Positions 36,511 to 45,390 of a stretch of 64,000 bases of DNA are shown here, one piece after another; within the stretch, counting starts at the first letter, position 1; every line of letters begins with the position of its first letter. Below the pieces are notes generated by a model, which saw only the letters and a list, made by a program, of their open reading frames with translations, was not told the DNA's origin and did not search any database. This DNA comes from Bradyrhizobium sp. B124 (GTDB lineage: Bacteria; Pseudomonadota; Alphaproteobacteria; Rhizobiales; Xanthobacteraceae), in the NCBI RefSeq assembly GCF_038967635.1, contig NZ_CP152413.1, positions 4,840,001 through 4,904,000 on the forward strand. The letters are read 5' to 3'. Position numbers and translations under genes: made by a program.

Positions 36511-37296
36511 ATGTCACGACTTGCCGGACTTTTCACTGCCTTCGTCATCCTGCTCGGTGCGATCCATTCGCCCGCGCGCGCCGAAGACAAGACGCTCACC
36601 GTCTTTGCCGCCGCTTCGATGAAGAATGCGCTCGACGAGATCGATGCGGCCTATACCGCCAAGACCGGCGTCAAGATCAGCGCCAGCTATGCCGCGAGTT
36701 CGGCATTGGCAAAGCAGATCGAGCAGGGCGCCCCGGCCGACGTGTTCGTCTCCGCCGACACCGACTGGATGGACTATGCGATCAAGCAGAAGAACATCAA
36801 TGAGCCGACGCGGGTGAACCTGCTCGGCAACTCGATCGTGCTGATCGCGCCGAAGGATTCCATGATCGGCAATGTCAGCATCGGACCTGGCTTCGATCTC
36901 GCCAAGCTCGCCGGCGACGGCAAGATCGCAACCGGCGACGTCAAGGCGGTGCCGGTCGGCAAATACGCCAAGGCCGCGCTCGAGAAGCTCGGCGCCTGGC
37001 AGGCGGCGGAACCGAAATTCGCGATGGCGGAAAGCGTTCGCGCGGCACTGACGCTGGTGGCGCGCGGCGAGGCCGTGCTCGGCATCGTCTATTCGACCGA
37101 CGCCAAGGTCGAGCCGGGCGTCAAGATCATCGGCACCTTCCCGGCCGACACCCATCCCGCGATCATCTACCCGGTTGCGGCGACCACGACCGCCAAGCCC
37201 GAGACCGCTGACTATCTCGCCTTCCTGCGCTCGTCCGCGGCGAAGACGATCCTCGAGAAGTACGGCTTCAAGTTCCTGATCAGCCCGACGACCTGA
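36511..37296 (+). CDS. modA: Molybdate ABC transporter, periplasmic binding protein
   Basis: ModA captures molybdate (or tungstate) and delivers it to ModB. From ATG 36511, behind a CGGAG site, the 261-residue product has a signal peptide ending SPARA-ED. The typical opening TLTVFAAASMKNALDEI follows, then GAPADVFVSADTDWMDYA and the hinge region GEAVLGIVYSTDAKV. An in-frame ATG at 36373 would lengthen it without a signal peptide and is rejected. modB and modC follow; molybdenum serves nitrate reductase, nitrogenase and xanthine oxidase-type enzymes. Confidence 0.95.
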   Translation: MSRLAGLFTAFVILLGAIHSPARAEDKTLTVFAAASMKNALDEIDAAYTAKTGVKISASYAASSALAKQIEQGAPADVFVSADTDWMDYAIKQKNINEPTRVNLLGNSIVLIAPKDSMIGNVSIGPGFDLAKLAGDGKIATGDVKAVPVGKYAKAALEKLGAWQAAEPKFAMAESVRAALTLVARGEAVLGIVYSTDAKVEPGVKIIGTFPADTHPAIIYPVAATTTAKPETADYLAFLRSSAAKTILEKYGFKFLISPTT

Positions 37297-37308
37297 GCCC
37301 AGCGCCGC

Positions 37309-37362
37309 CGATTTGACGTTCCTCCAGCGATTGCCGCACGCACCGTGAGGAACGTCAAATCG
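37309..37362 (+). promoter_or_regulatory. Perfect 16-bp inverted repeat between modA and modB
   Basis: CGATTTGACGTTCCTC (37309-37324) and its exact complement at 37347-37362 form a 16-bp stem with a 22-nt loop, 12 nt after the modA stop. It lacks a T-run. It may stabilise the modA message or partly terminate, lowering modBC expression, as known for other binding-protein operons. Confidence 0.7.
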
Positions 37363-37395
37363 ACCAGCGGCACTGGCCTATTGACTCTGACTGGT

Positions 37396-37455
37396 GTCTG
37401 TTCCCGAAGTTCGTAACTGAGGAGCCGCACTTGCATACGAACTTCGGGAATAGAC
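37396..37455 (+). promoter_or_regulatory. 20-bp hairpin covering the modB upstream region
   Basis: The 20-nt arm at 37396-37415 (GTCTGTTCCCGAAGTTCGTA) pairs with 37436-37455, with a single G-T wobble. The second arm ends four bases before the GTG start of modB, so it would hide the ribosome-binding region. This is the second of two large hairpins in a 163-bp spacer. Confidence 0.75.
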
Positions 37456-37459
37456 GCTA

Positions 37460-38155
37460 GTGTTTGAGATCTCGCCGACCGAATGGACGGCGATCCTGCT
37501 GTCGCTGCGGGTCGCCGTCATCGCAACGCTGGTGGCGACCCCGTTCGGTATCGCGCTCGCCTGGCTGCTGGCGCGGCGCGATTTCTGGGGCAAGTCGCTG
37601 CTTGATGCCGCCGTGCATCTGCCGCTGGTGCTGCCGCCCGTCGTCACCGGCTATCTGCTGCTGCTGACCTTCGGCAAGCGCGGCCTGGTCGGCGGTTGGC
37701 TGGCCGATCATCTCGGCATCGTCTTCGCGTTCCGCTGGACCGGCGCTGCGCTCGCCTGCGGCGTGATGTCGTTTCCGCTTCTGGTGCGCCCGATCCGGCT
37801 TTCGATCGAAGCGGTCGACCGCCGCCTCGAGCAGGCCGCCGAGACGCTCGGCGCCGCGCCCTGGCGGGTGTTCGCAACGGTGACGCTGCCGCTCGCGCTG
37901 CCGGGCGTGCTGGCCGGCATGGTGCTCGGCTTTGCCAAGGCGATCGGCGAGTTCGGCGCGACCATCACCTTCGTCTCCAACATTCCCGGCGAGACCCAGA
38001 CCATTTCATCGGCGATCTATTCGCTGATCCAGACGCCTGACGGCGACACCGCCGCGGCGCGGCTCGTGATCATCTCGATCGTGCTCGCGGTCGGCGCATT
38101 GGTCGCGGCTGAAGTATTTGCGCGCCGCGCCACGGCGCGCCTGCACGGGCAATAG
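37460..38155 (+). CDS. modB: Molybdate ABC transporter permease
   Basis: ModB is the inner-membrane channel of the molybdate importer. The 231-residue protein has five to six helices and the coupling loop EAVDRRLEQAAETLGAAPWR, the EAA motif that contacts ModC. Its end VSNIPGETQTISSAIYSLIQ is typical of ModB. The start is GTG 37460, with a hairpin just upstream; no good Shine-Dalgarno is visible outside the hairpin. modC begins 3 nt after the stop codon, so the two are translationally linked. Confidence 0.95.
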   Translation: MFEISPTEWTAILLSLRVAVIATLVATPFGIALAWLLARRDFWGKSLLDAAVHLPLVLPPVVTGYLLLLTFGKRGLVGGWLADHLGIVFAFRWTGAALACGVMSFPLLVRPIRLSIEAVDRRLEQAAETLGAAPWRVFATVTLPLALPGVLAGMVLGFAKAIGEFGATITFVSNIPGETQTISSAIYSLIQTPDGDTAAARLVIISIVLAVGALVAAEVFARRATARLHGQ

Positions 38156-38157
38156 CG

Positions 38158-38829
38158 ATGCTGCGCGTCGACATCACCAAGCAGCTCGGCGAGTTCTCGC
38201 TGGCGGCATCGTTCAGCAGCGAGGGCCGTGTCACCGGCCTGTTCGGCGCGTCCGGCTCCGGCAAGACGTCGCTGATCAACACCATCGCCGGGCTGGTTCG
38301 TCCTGATCGCGGCACCATCGTGATCGACGGCGAGACGGTCGACGATACCGTAGCCGGCATCCATGTCCCGACCTACCGGCGGCGCATTGGCTACGTCTTC
38401 CAGGACGCCCGGCTGTTTCCGCATCTCGATATCAGGCAGAACCTCGATTACGGCCGCCGGATGAACGGGCTCACGGAGGATCCTGCGCAACACAAACGCG
38501 TCGTCGATCTGCTCGACATCGGCGCCCTGCTCGACCGGCGCCCCGGAAAGCTCTCCGGCGGCGAGCGGCAGCGCGTCGCGCTCGGCCGGGCCCTCTTGTC
38601 CAAGCCGCGGCTATTGCTGCTGGATGAGCCGCTGGGGGCGCTCGACGAGAGCCGCAAGCTCGAGATCCTGCCCTATCTGGTGCGGCTGCGTGACGAGGCC
38701 GGCGTCCCGATGGTCTATGTCAGCCACGACGCGGCCGAGCTTCGCCAACTCGCCACCCAGATCGTGATGCTGCGCCGCGGCCAGGTCACCGCGTTCGGCG
38801 GTGTTAAGGTGTTGACGGGCGGCGCGTAG
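38158..38829 (+). CDS. modC: Molybdate ABC transporter ATP-binding protein, short form
   Basis: ModC powers molybdate import. The 223-residue protein has Walker A GASGSGKTS, a Q-loop (YVFQDARLFPHL), the signature LSGGERQRVALGRALL, Walker B LLLLDEPLGALDE and the H-loop YVSHDAAEL. The usual C-terminal TOBE/Mop regulatory domain (~120 residues, binds molybdate) is absent: the frame stops at RRGQVTAFGGVKVLTGGA with no homology beyond. Domain loss rather than a frameshift is likely, since no mop-like sequence follows. Confidence 0.94.
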   Translation: MLRVDITKQLGEFSLAASFSSEGRVTGLFGASGSGKTSLINTIAGLVRPDRGTIVIDGETVDDTVAGIHVPTYRRRIGYVFQDARLFPHLDIRQNLDYGRRMNGLTEDPAQHKRVVDLLDIGALLDRRPGKLSGGERQRVALGRALLSKPRLLLLDEPLGALDESRKLEILPYLVRLRDEAGVPMVYVSHDAAELRQLATQIVMLRRGQVTAFGGVKVLTGGA

Positions 38830-38922
38830 CTGGCCGTTTTTCCGAAAGTCGGCATAAGATAGCCCATCTTGTCTGCTAGGCCCGGATCGGGGCGTCCGAT
38901 CGGGCATGGGGAAAGGTGCACT

Positions 38923-40119
38923 TTGCGACTGACTGGCTGGGTATTGCTGCTGATCGGCGGGCTGCTGTGCGCCACGATTTCGTGGGCCGCCCTGGGCTTC
39001 CTGCTGATGGGCATCGGCCTGATCTCGCTGCAGGTCGCCGAGCGCCGCCGACGCCTCGGTGATGATACCGTGCCGGCCGGGGCTGGGGGATTTACCCCCC
39101 CGCGCCTCAGTGCCGGGCTACAGCCGCCGACCCTCGACCCGGTCAACGGCCAAGACACTGGCCGAGACACTGACCAGGACGCCGGACCGCAGCGCCAGCC
39201 GCGCCGGGTGGCCTGGCCCGACAAGAACGGCGACGCGCCCTATGACCGGCAGGCCTGGCGCCGGCTGGTCGAGAACGATCCCGATCTCGCCCAGCTTGCC
39301 AAGGTGCTGGCCGATTACGGCCCGCAATATGTCGATGAGCTCGCGGCCAGCTATCTCGCCGCCCCCGACAAGAGCCGCCTGGGTGCGATCGTCGACGGCA
39401 TCATCGCGCGCGCCCGCGACGGCCAGCCGGCGCCGCCGCCCGCACCGGTCGAAGGATCGCGGCCACCGCCGCTGCCGCCCCGGCCGCCTCAGGTGGCCGC
39501 CCCGGCCGCCAAGCCAGCGACTTCGGCGAGCAATCCCGCCGATGCGCTGGAAGCGTCCCTGCTCGCCACGGTCGAGCAGGCTTCCGCCAGGGTCGCCGCC
39601 GAACGCGCGGGTCTCTTCAAGCCGGTCAAGGAGCCTGGCAAGACCACCGACAGCCGGCCGTCGACGGCGGGCCAGCGAGAACCGCTGTTCGGTCGCGCAC
39701 CCCGGGACGCGAAGCCCGCCGAGCCGCCGCCGATGCCGGCGGAGACGCCCGCCGACCTCGAAGCATCGTTGATCACGGCCATCAGCGAGGCGGCCGCCAG
39801 ACGGGCGGACATATTCAAGCCGGAGCCGGTGTCGGAGCTGCCGAAGCCGCCACCAGCGAAGGCCGAGATCGGCGCCAATCCGCCGCAGCCCGTTCCGCCT
39901 CCGCCCGCCACCACGCCGCCCGCGAAGACGGCACCTACAAAAACAGCGGCCGACAATCTGGACGAGACGCTGCTCGCAGCGCTGGCTGAAATTTCCGGCC
40001 AGAAGTTCAAGGACGAGCCCAAGCCGGACGCTGCGTCCAAAGGGCCGCCGGCGGACGACGGCCTGTCCGACATGATCAAGAAGTTCGCCCCGGATTCGAG
40101 CTTCCTGCGCAAGCAGTGA
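38923..40119 (+). CDS. Proline/alanine-rich membrane-anchored protein of unknown function
   Basis: A strong GGGGAAAGG site precedes TTG 38923, which I take as the start. The first ~35 residues form a hydrophobic hairpin (LTGWVLLLIGGLLCATISWA and GFLLMGIGLISLQVA). The rest, ~340 residues, is mostly low-complexity Pro/Ala/Lys with one ordered patch (YDRQAWRRLVENDPDLAQLA, DYGPQYVDELAASYLAAPDK). Three short echoes, ALEASLLATV, DLEASLITAI and NLDETLLAAL, mark a degenerate repeat. It ends FAPDSSFLRKQ. Function unknown. Confidence 0.75.
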   Translation: MRLTGWVLLLIGGLLCATISWAALGFLLMGIGLISLQVAERRRRLGDDTVPAGAGGFTPPRLSAGLQPPTLDPVNGQDTGRDTDQDAGPQRQPRRVAWPDKNGDAPYDRQAWRRLVENDPDLAQLAKVLADYGPQYVDELAASYLAAPDKSRLGAIVDGIIARARDGQPAPPPAPVEGSRPPPLPPRPPQVAAPAAKPATSASNPADALEASLLATVEQASARVAAERAGLFKPVKEPGKTTDSRPSTAGQREPLFGRAPRDAKPAEPPPMPAETPADLEASLITAISEAAARRADIFKPEPVSELPKPPPAKAEIGANPPQPVPPPPATTPPAKTAPTKTAADNLDETLLAALAEISGQKFKDEPKPDAASKGPPADDGLSDMIKKFAPDSSFLRKQ

Positions 40120-40136
40120 CGGCGCGGCTCAGATTC

Positions 40137-40189
40137 TGACGCGTTTTCTTCACGCGAACCGGCATCCACTTCGCTCGAAAACGCTTTAG
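40137..40189. repeat. Repeat F, copy 2
   Basis: Second copy of the 34034-34086 element, in the same orientation. Its right end again supplies the stop codon of a leftward gene, here the antiporter. Confidence 0.85.
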
Positions 40190-41979
40190 ACGCCGGCGAC
40201 CGACGCCCAGATATCGGCGAGCTTGCGCCGGACGGTCTGCATCCGCGTCTGCGGCACGACCTCCTCGTCTTCCTCCGGCAGGCGCAGGCCGACGACATTG
40301 ACGCGGCCGCCGCTGATGCTGCGCGCCACCAGCACGATCTCGTCGAGCGCGAGCTCCGCACCTTCCTTCGGCGCGCGGTCGAGATTGATGTCGAAATAAT
40401 CCGCCAGCGTCAGCTTGGCCTGGTGCTCGTCGACCTTGACGCCGTAGATCTCGGCGAGCTCACCGAGCGTATGCTCGCCCGACACCATGAAGTCGCCGAG
40501 CAGATGCGGATCGGGCGCGCTCGACGGCGCCATGTCGACGAAGAAGCGATCGAGCGCCTCGGCGCGCTCCGGCGGCGCCAGCAGATAGATGTAGTCGCCC
40601 GGCGCGACCGGATCGGCCTCGACAGGCATCAAGATCCGCTGGTCGCGGATCACCAGCGTCGGCTTCGACCACGATGGGATCAGGCCGCGGCGGAAATACA
40701 GGCTCTTCGGCCGCACCGGATAGCCGACCAGCTGCTGCTCGAGCTGGCCGGGCAGGTCCAGTTCGACACGGCGCGGACCGCGTTCGGCGCGCGGCAGCGC
40801 GACGTGCAGCCGCCGCGCCGCCGGCGCCAGCGTCCAGCCCTGCAGCAGCAGCGAGATGATGACGACGACGAAGGCGACGTCGAAATAGAGATAGGCCTTC
40901 GACAGGCCGACCAGCATCGGGATCGAGGCGAGGAAGATCGCGACCGCGCCGCGCAAGCCGGTCCAGGCGATGAAGACCTTCTCCCGCCAGTTGAACTTGA
41001 ACGGCGCAAGACAGATCAAAACCGCCAGCGGCCGCGCCACCAGCATCAGCGCGAATGCCACCAGCACCGCGCCGCCGGCGCTGGAGAGCAGGCGATGCGG
41101 CGACACCAGGAGGCCGAGCAGCACGAACATCACGATCTGCGCCAGCCAGGTCGCGGCGTCGAGGAACGTCACCACCGAATTATGCGCGCGGGTCGGCCGG
41201 TTGCCGATGATGATACCGGCGAGATAGACCGCGAGGAATCCCGAGGCATGCACGATCTGGGCGCCGCCGAAGATCACCAGCGCCGCGGTCGTGACGAACG
41301 GCGCATGCAGGCCCTGCGGCAGCGCGACGCGATTCAGCGCGATCACCACCAGCCGGCCGCCGATCACCCCGATGATGGCGCCGAGCACGGCTTCCTGGAT
41401 GAACTCCATTGCGATGTGCGAGGCCGAGCTCTGGCCGACCGAGATGAACTCGACCAGCATCAAAGTGAGGAAGATCGCAAACGGGTCGTTGGTGCCGGAT
41501 TCCGCCTCCAGCGTCGCGCCGACACGTGGGCGCAGGCGCAGACCCTGGGTGTGCACCAGCAGGAACACCGCCGCGGCGTCGGTCGAGGCCACGACGGCGC
41601 CCACTAAAAGCGACTCGGTCCAATTGAGGTCGAGCACATAGCGCGCGACCGGCGCCGTGATCAGCGCAGTCAGCAGCACGCCGGCGGTCGCCAGCATCAT
41701 CGAGGGCGCCAGCACCGTGCGGATGCTGGCAAACCGCGTCTTCAGTCCGCCGTCGAACAGGATCAGCGCCAGCGCCACCGAGCCGACCAGATAGGTGGTG
41801 CGGACGTCGTCGAACTGCAGCCGGCCCGGGCCGGAATCGCCCGCCAGCATGCCGACCAGCAAGAACACCAGCAGCAAGGGGGCGCCGAACCGCAGCGCAA
41901 GCAGGCTGGACAGGATGCCGGCCATCACCAGCACCGCACCGAGCAGGATCGCTATACTGACGGAGTCGAGGGATGCCAT
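40186..41979 (-). CDS. K+/H+ antiporter, CPA1 family (NhaP2/CvrA-like)
   Basis: The 597-residue protein has about twelve membrane helices with the CPA1 motifs ALILFDGGLKTRF, VGAVVASTDAAAVFLLV (the ion-binding TDAA region), ESGTNDPFAIFL and WTGLRGAVAIFLASIP. The cytoplasmic tail has a TrkA_C-like domain (ILMPVEADPVAPGDYIYLLA) and a CorC/HlyC transporter-associated domain (FMVSGEHTLGELAEIYGVKV). This layout is that of NhaP2/CvrA, which exports K+ and helps osmotic and pH control. Cation choice is by family only. Its last codon abuts repeat F. Confidence 0.92.
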   Translation of the reverse strand: MASLDSVSIAILLGAVLVMAGILSSLLALRFGAPLLLVFLLVGMLAGDSGPGRLQFDDVRTTYLVGSVALALILFDGGLKTRFASIRTVLAPSMMLATAGVLLTALITAPVARYVLDLNWTESLLVGAVVASTDAAAVFLLVHTQGLRLRPRVGATLEAESGTNDPFAIFLTLMLVEFISVGQSSASHIAMEFIQEAVLGAIIGVIGGRLVVIALNRVALPQGLHAPFVTTAALVIFGGAQIVHASGFLAVYLAGIIIGNRPTRAHNSVVTFLDAATWLAQIVMFVLLGLLVSPHRLLSSAGGAVLVAFALMLVARPLAVLICLAPFKFNWREKVFIAWTGLRGAVAIFLASIPMLVGLSKAYLYFDVAFVVVIISLLLQGWTLAPAARRLHVALPRAERGPRRVELDLPGQLEQQLVGYPVRPKSLYFRRGLIPSWSKPTLVIRDQRILMPVEADPVAPGDYIYLLAPPERAEALDRFFVDMAPSSAPDPHLLGDFMVSGEHTLGELAEIYGVKVDEHQAKLTLADYFDINLDRAPKEGAELALDEIVLVARSISGGRVNVVGLRLPEEDEEVVPQTRMQTVRRKLADIWASVAGV

Positions 41980-42218
41980 GCGCCTTTGGAGGTCTCAAGG
42001 ACTTGGGAGGTCTCAAATACTTGCAATTGCATCCTTATCGTCGCCACACTGGGACGCCAACCGAATTCTGAGATAAGCGGCAATGTGCCCGGTCTTTCCT
42101 CCCCTAGGTCGCCTCGACACTGTGTTGTATCGATGGTCGCGTGCGCGCCTTTGTGGGAATCTGCGTGGGCATTCGAATCACATTTGCCTGACCCGCGCTG
42201 CAAGTTGAGACTTTGCCG

Positions 42219-43535
42219 ATGGACATGAGCTGGAAGGACGTCCTGGAATCGATCCAGATGGCAGCGCGCTCGGTCGGGGCCGAGGTCGCCTCACCCTGGT
42301 TCTATCTGCAGTTCGGCATCATCCTCGCCGCCGCGGGCCTCGCCTACGCCGCCGATACCGCCATTCATGCGCGGGTCAACATGTCGTCGCTGGCGAGCCG
42401 CTGGCCGCTGCCGCTCCGGCACTTTGCCCGTGTGATGGTATCGAGCGCCTCCACCGCCGTGTTCGCGATCCTGATGGTGATCTCGCGCATCGTGATGTGG
42501 CACGCGACCTGGCCGAGCCGCAGCTATCTGATCGCGGTCTCCGCCAAGTTGGCGCTGGCTTGGCTCGTGATCCGCCTCGTGACCTCGGTGATCGACAACG
42601 CCTTCATCGTCAAACTGGTCTCGGTCGCGGCCTGGGTGGTCGCCGCCCTCAGCATCATCGGCCAGCTCGACTGGGCGGCCGATACGCTGGATTCGTTCGC
42701 GGTCGTCGTGGGCGGTCTGCGGCTGAGCCCGCTGCTGCTGATCAAGGCCGGCGCGGTGCTGATCCTGGCGCTGTGGCTGAGCAATATCGCCAGCAATTTC
42801 ATCGACGGCCAGATCACCCGCTCGACCGACCTGACCCCGTCGATCCAGGTGTTGCTGGTCAAGATCATCCGCATCGGCCTGATGGTGGTCGCGGTCGCCA
42901 TTGCCTTGAGCGCCGTCGGGATCAACCTGTCGGCGCTGGCGGTGCTGTCCGGCGCCGTCGGCGTCGGCATCGGTTTCGGCCTGCAGAAGATCGTCGCCAA
43001 CTTCATCTCGGGCATCATCCTGCTGGTCGACAAGTCGGTGAAGCCGGGCGACCTCGTCACCATCGGCGACAGCCAGGGCCGCATCAGCGCGATGAAGACC
43101 CGCTACATCTCGGTCGCCGCCGGCGACGGCCGCGAGTTCCTGATCCCGAACGAGGACCTGGTGACGCAGAAGGTCACCAACTGGACCTACACCGACAAGA
43201 ACACGCTGGTGAAGATCGCGTTCGCCGCCAATTACGACGCCGATCCGAGGCTGGTCTGCAAGCTCGCGATCAATACCGCCACCGCCCACGCCCGCGCGCT
43301 CAAGGGCAAGCCGCCGAACTGCATCCTGACCGAATTCGCCGAGCTCGGCATGAAGTTCTCGCTGACCTTCTGGATCGCCGATCCCGACGGCATGGACGGC
43401 GTGAAGAGCGACGTCATGCTGTCGCTGTGGGACGCCTTCAAGCAGCAGGGCATCAAGGTGCCCTACCCGGTACGGGAACTCCGGATCCGCGGCGGCGCGC
43501 TGCCGGTCGAGAGCGTGGTCGAGGTCTCCAGCTAG
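42219..43535 (+). CDS. MscS-family mechanosensitive channel
   Basis: The 438-residue inner-membrane protein has about six helices. The pore-lining TM3 region reads LAVLSGAVGVGIGFGLQKIV, followed by ANFISGIILLVDKSVKPGD, the hallmark of MscS. The beta domain (RISAMKTRYISVAAGDGREF, IPNEDLVTQKVTNWT) and C-terminal alpha/beta domain follow. It would release solutes on hypo-osmotic shock. ATG 42219 is chosen over TTG 42213; neither has a strong ribosome-binding site. It is divergent from the antiporter gene, and both relate to turgor. Confidence 0.92.
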   Translation: MDMSWKDVLESIQMAARSVGAEVASPWFYLQFGIILAAAGLAYAADTAIHARVNMSSLASRWPLPLRHFARVMVSSASTAVFAILMVISRIVMWHATWPSRSYLIAVSAKLALAWLVIRLVTSVIDNAFIVKLVSVAAWVVAALSIIGQLDWAADTLDSFAVVVGGLRLSPLLLIKAGAVLILALWLSNIASNFIDGQITRSTDLTPSIQVLLVKIIRIGLMVVAVAIALSAVGINLSALAVLSGAVGVGIGFGLQKIVANFISGIILLVDKSVKPGDLVTIGDSQGRISAMKTRYISVAAGDGREFLIPNEDLVTQKVTNWTYTDKNTLVKIAFAANYDADPRLVCKLAINTATAHARALKGKPPNCILTEFAELGMKFSLTFWIADPDGMDGVKSDVMLSLWDAFKQQGIKVPYPVRELRIRGGALPVESVVEVSS

Positions 43536-43703
43536 CGCCTCGTCACGGCTTTTTCGGACAAGCGGCCGCGGCTGTTCCGGATTTGGCCGGAAAATCAAGC
43601 CGCTTAAGCATTGTCCCCATGCCCAACCTTGGCTTGCGCCGGGCGCGCCGATCATTAAATTAGGGCCTGAAATCAGCCCCTTGCCCGCAGAAACGCCCCG
43701 CCC

Positions 43704-44528
43704 ATGAGCTATATCGACGCCACCGACACCTCGCTTCGCAAGACCGGCCAGATCAAGCTGCACGGACCGAGCGGCTTTGCCGGCATGCGCAAGGCCGGCG
43801 CCCTGGTGTCGAAATGCCTCGACGCGCTCACCGACATCGTCAAGCCGGGCGTCCCGACCTCGGTCATCGACGACTTCGTCCGCAAGTTCGCCTTCGACCA
43901 CGGCGCCTATCCGGCGACGCTGATGTATCGCGGCTATCGCTACTCGACCTGCACCTCGATCAATCACGTGGTCTGCCACGGCATGCCGGGCGACCGCCCG
44001 CTGAAGGAAGGCGACATCGTCAATGTCGACGTCACCTTCATCGTCGACGGCTGGTACGGCGATTCCAGCCGCATGTATGCGATCGGCGCCATCGCGCGGA
44101 AGGCCGAGCGGCTGATCGAGGTGACCTATGAGGCGATGATGCGCGGCATCGCCGCCGTCAAGCCCGGCGCCACCACCGGCGATATCGGCCACGCCATCCA
44201 GAGCTTCGTCGAACCGCAAGGCATGAGCGTGGTGCGCGACTTCTGTGGCCACGGCCTCGGCCGCCTGTTCCACGACGAGCCGAACATCATCCATATCGGC
44301 CGCCCCGGCGAAGGCGCGCCGCTGAAGCCCGGCATGTTCTTCACCATCGAGCCGATGATCAATCTCGGCAAGCCGCATGTGAAGATCCTGTCCGACGGCT
44401 GGACCGCGGTGACCCGCGACCGCTCGCTGTCGGCACAGTTCGAGCACTCGGTCGGCGTCACCGCCGACGGCGTCGAGATCTTCACGCTGTCGGAGCGCCA
44501 TGGCGAGAAGCCGTGGGTTCAGGTGTAA
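43704..44528 (+). CDS. map: Type I methionine aminopeptidase
   Basis: Map removes the initiator methionine from new proteins. The 274-residue protein shows all five metal ligands in their motifs: NVDVTFIVDGWYGDSSRM (two Asp), DFCGHGLGRLFHDEP (His), FFTIEPMI (Glu) and SAQFEHSVGVT (Glu). The length is slightly above the minimal type I enzyme because of a short N-terminal extension (MSYIDATDTSLRKTGQIKLH). The gene stands alone and converges on the glycosylase gene. Confidence 0.96.
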   Translation: MSYIDATDTSLRKTGQIKLHGPSGFAGMRKAGALVSKCLDALTDIVKPGVPTSVIDDFVRKFAFDHGAYPATLMYRGYRYSTCTSINHVVCHGMPGDRPLKEGDIVNVDVTFIVDGWYGDSSRMYAIGAIARKAERLIEVTYEAMMRGIAAVKPGATTGDIGHAIQSFVEPQGMSVVRDFCGHGLGRLFHDEPNIIHIGRPGEGAPLKPGMFFTIEPMINLGKPHVKILSDGWTAVTRDRSLSAQFEHSVGVTADGVEIFTLSERHGEKPWVQV

Positions 44529-44546
44529 GCGCATTCCTCGACGAGT

Positions 44547-45266
44547 TCAGTAGTCGCTCCGCGTCCGCTCGACGATCTCCTCGGGCGTGTGATTCTCGCC
44601 GATCGACATTGCGCAGATCCGCGACAGGTGCAGATAGGAAAGCCCGGTTTCTTCCGCCCAGGCGTTGAACTGCGCCTGCACCTTGGCGAGATCGCGCTTC
44701 GACTTGACCTCCTCGGCAATATCGAGCCCGGCATCGCGCAGGCAGGCGACGACGTCGCGCGAGGTGACGAAACCGTCCCAGCCGAGGAAGCGCAGCAGCA
44801 TCTGCCCGGTGTTGCCGCCGAGCCGGCTGCCGCGCTTGGTCAGCAGATCGAGCAGCCCGACCTCGTCCGATGACGGCCAAGCTGCGAGGAATTTGCCGAA
44901 GCTGCCGTGCTCGCGCGCGATCTCCTGCACGAAGCGGCCGTTGTCGCGCACCGACATGATCTTGGCGCCGTTGCGCACGATCCTGGTGTCGCTGGTCAGC
45001 TTCTCCCAATATTCGTCGGGCCTGAAGGCGAGCTTGGCGGGCTGGAAGCCGAGGAAGGCGTCCTCGAAGCCCGGCCATTTGGCGTCGATCACGCTCCAGG
45101 CGAAGCCCGCGCAGAACACGCGCCTGGTCATCTCGGCCAGCACGCGGTCGTCGCCGAGCTTTGCCAGCGCCTTGGCGCCCGCCGGCGGCCGCAGCAGTTT
45201 CTCGAGCGCCTTCGGCCCGCCCTTGCGCTTCTCCGCGCGCGAGCGGATCACCTTGAATGATGTCAC
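44547..45266 (-). CDS. DNA-3-methyladenine glycosylase I family protein
   Basis: The 239-residue protein matches the Tag-like glycosylases, which remove alkylated adenine from DNA in base-excision repair. Motifs are [55 protein letters not shown] and [15 protein letters not shown] (helix-hairpin-helix-like region). It is longer than E. coli Tag (187 aa) and lacks its obvious N-terminal zinc-binding cysteine/histidine pattern, so it is a divergent relative. radC, also near DNA-repair genes in many genomes, is divergently transcribed next to it. Confidence 0.8.
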   Translation of the reverse strand: MTSFKVIRSRAEKRKGGPKALEKLLRPPAGAKALAKLGDDRVLAEMTRRVFCAGFAWSVIDAKWPGFEDAFLGFQPAKLAFRPDEYWEKLTSDTRIVRNGAKIMSVRDNGRFVQEIAREHGSFGKFLAAWPSSDEVGLLDLLTKRGSRLGGNTGQMLLRFLGWDGFVTSRDVVACLRDAGLDIAEEVKSKRDLAKVQAQFNAWAEETGLSYLHLSRICAMSIGENHTPEEIVERTRSDY

Positions 45267-45390
45267 GCCGCCCTCCCCCTTTTTGATCCTGAACGTCGCA
45301 GGTAACGGTAATTCGCCCGTCGCATCGTGGCAAACCGGGAAGTTGCTTCAGCCCTTGCAAAACGCGGCAGGCACGGCATGGTTGTGGCCG

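Noticed and set aside
41980..42020. Short direct repeat GGAGGTCTCAA upstream of the antiporter gene
   Set aside because: Two copies of 11 bp, 21 bp apart; could be an operator pair but there is no supporting evidence.
42291..44534. 747-residue frame antisense to the MscS channel and map genes
   Set aside because: It spans two well-supported genes and their spacer on the opposite strand, with no domain of its own.
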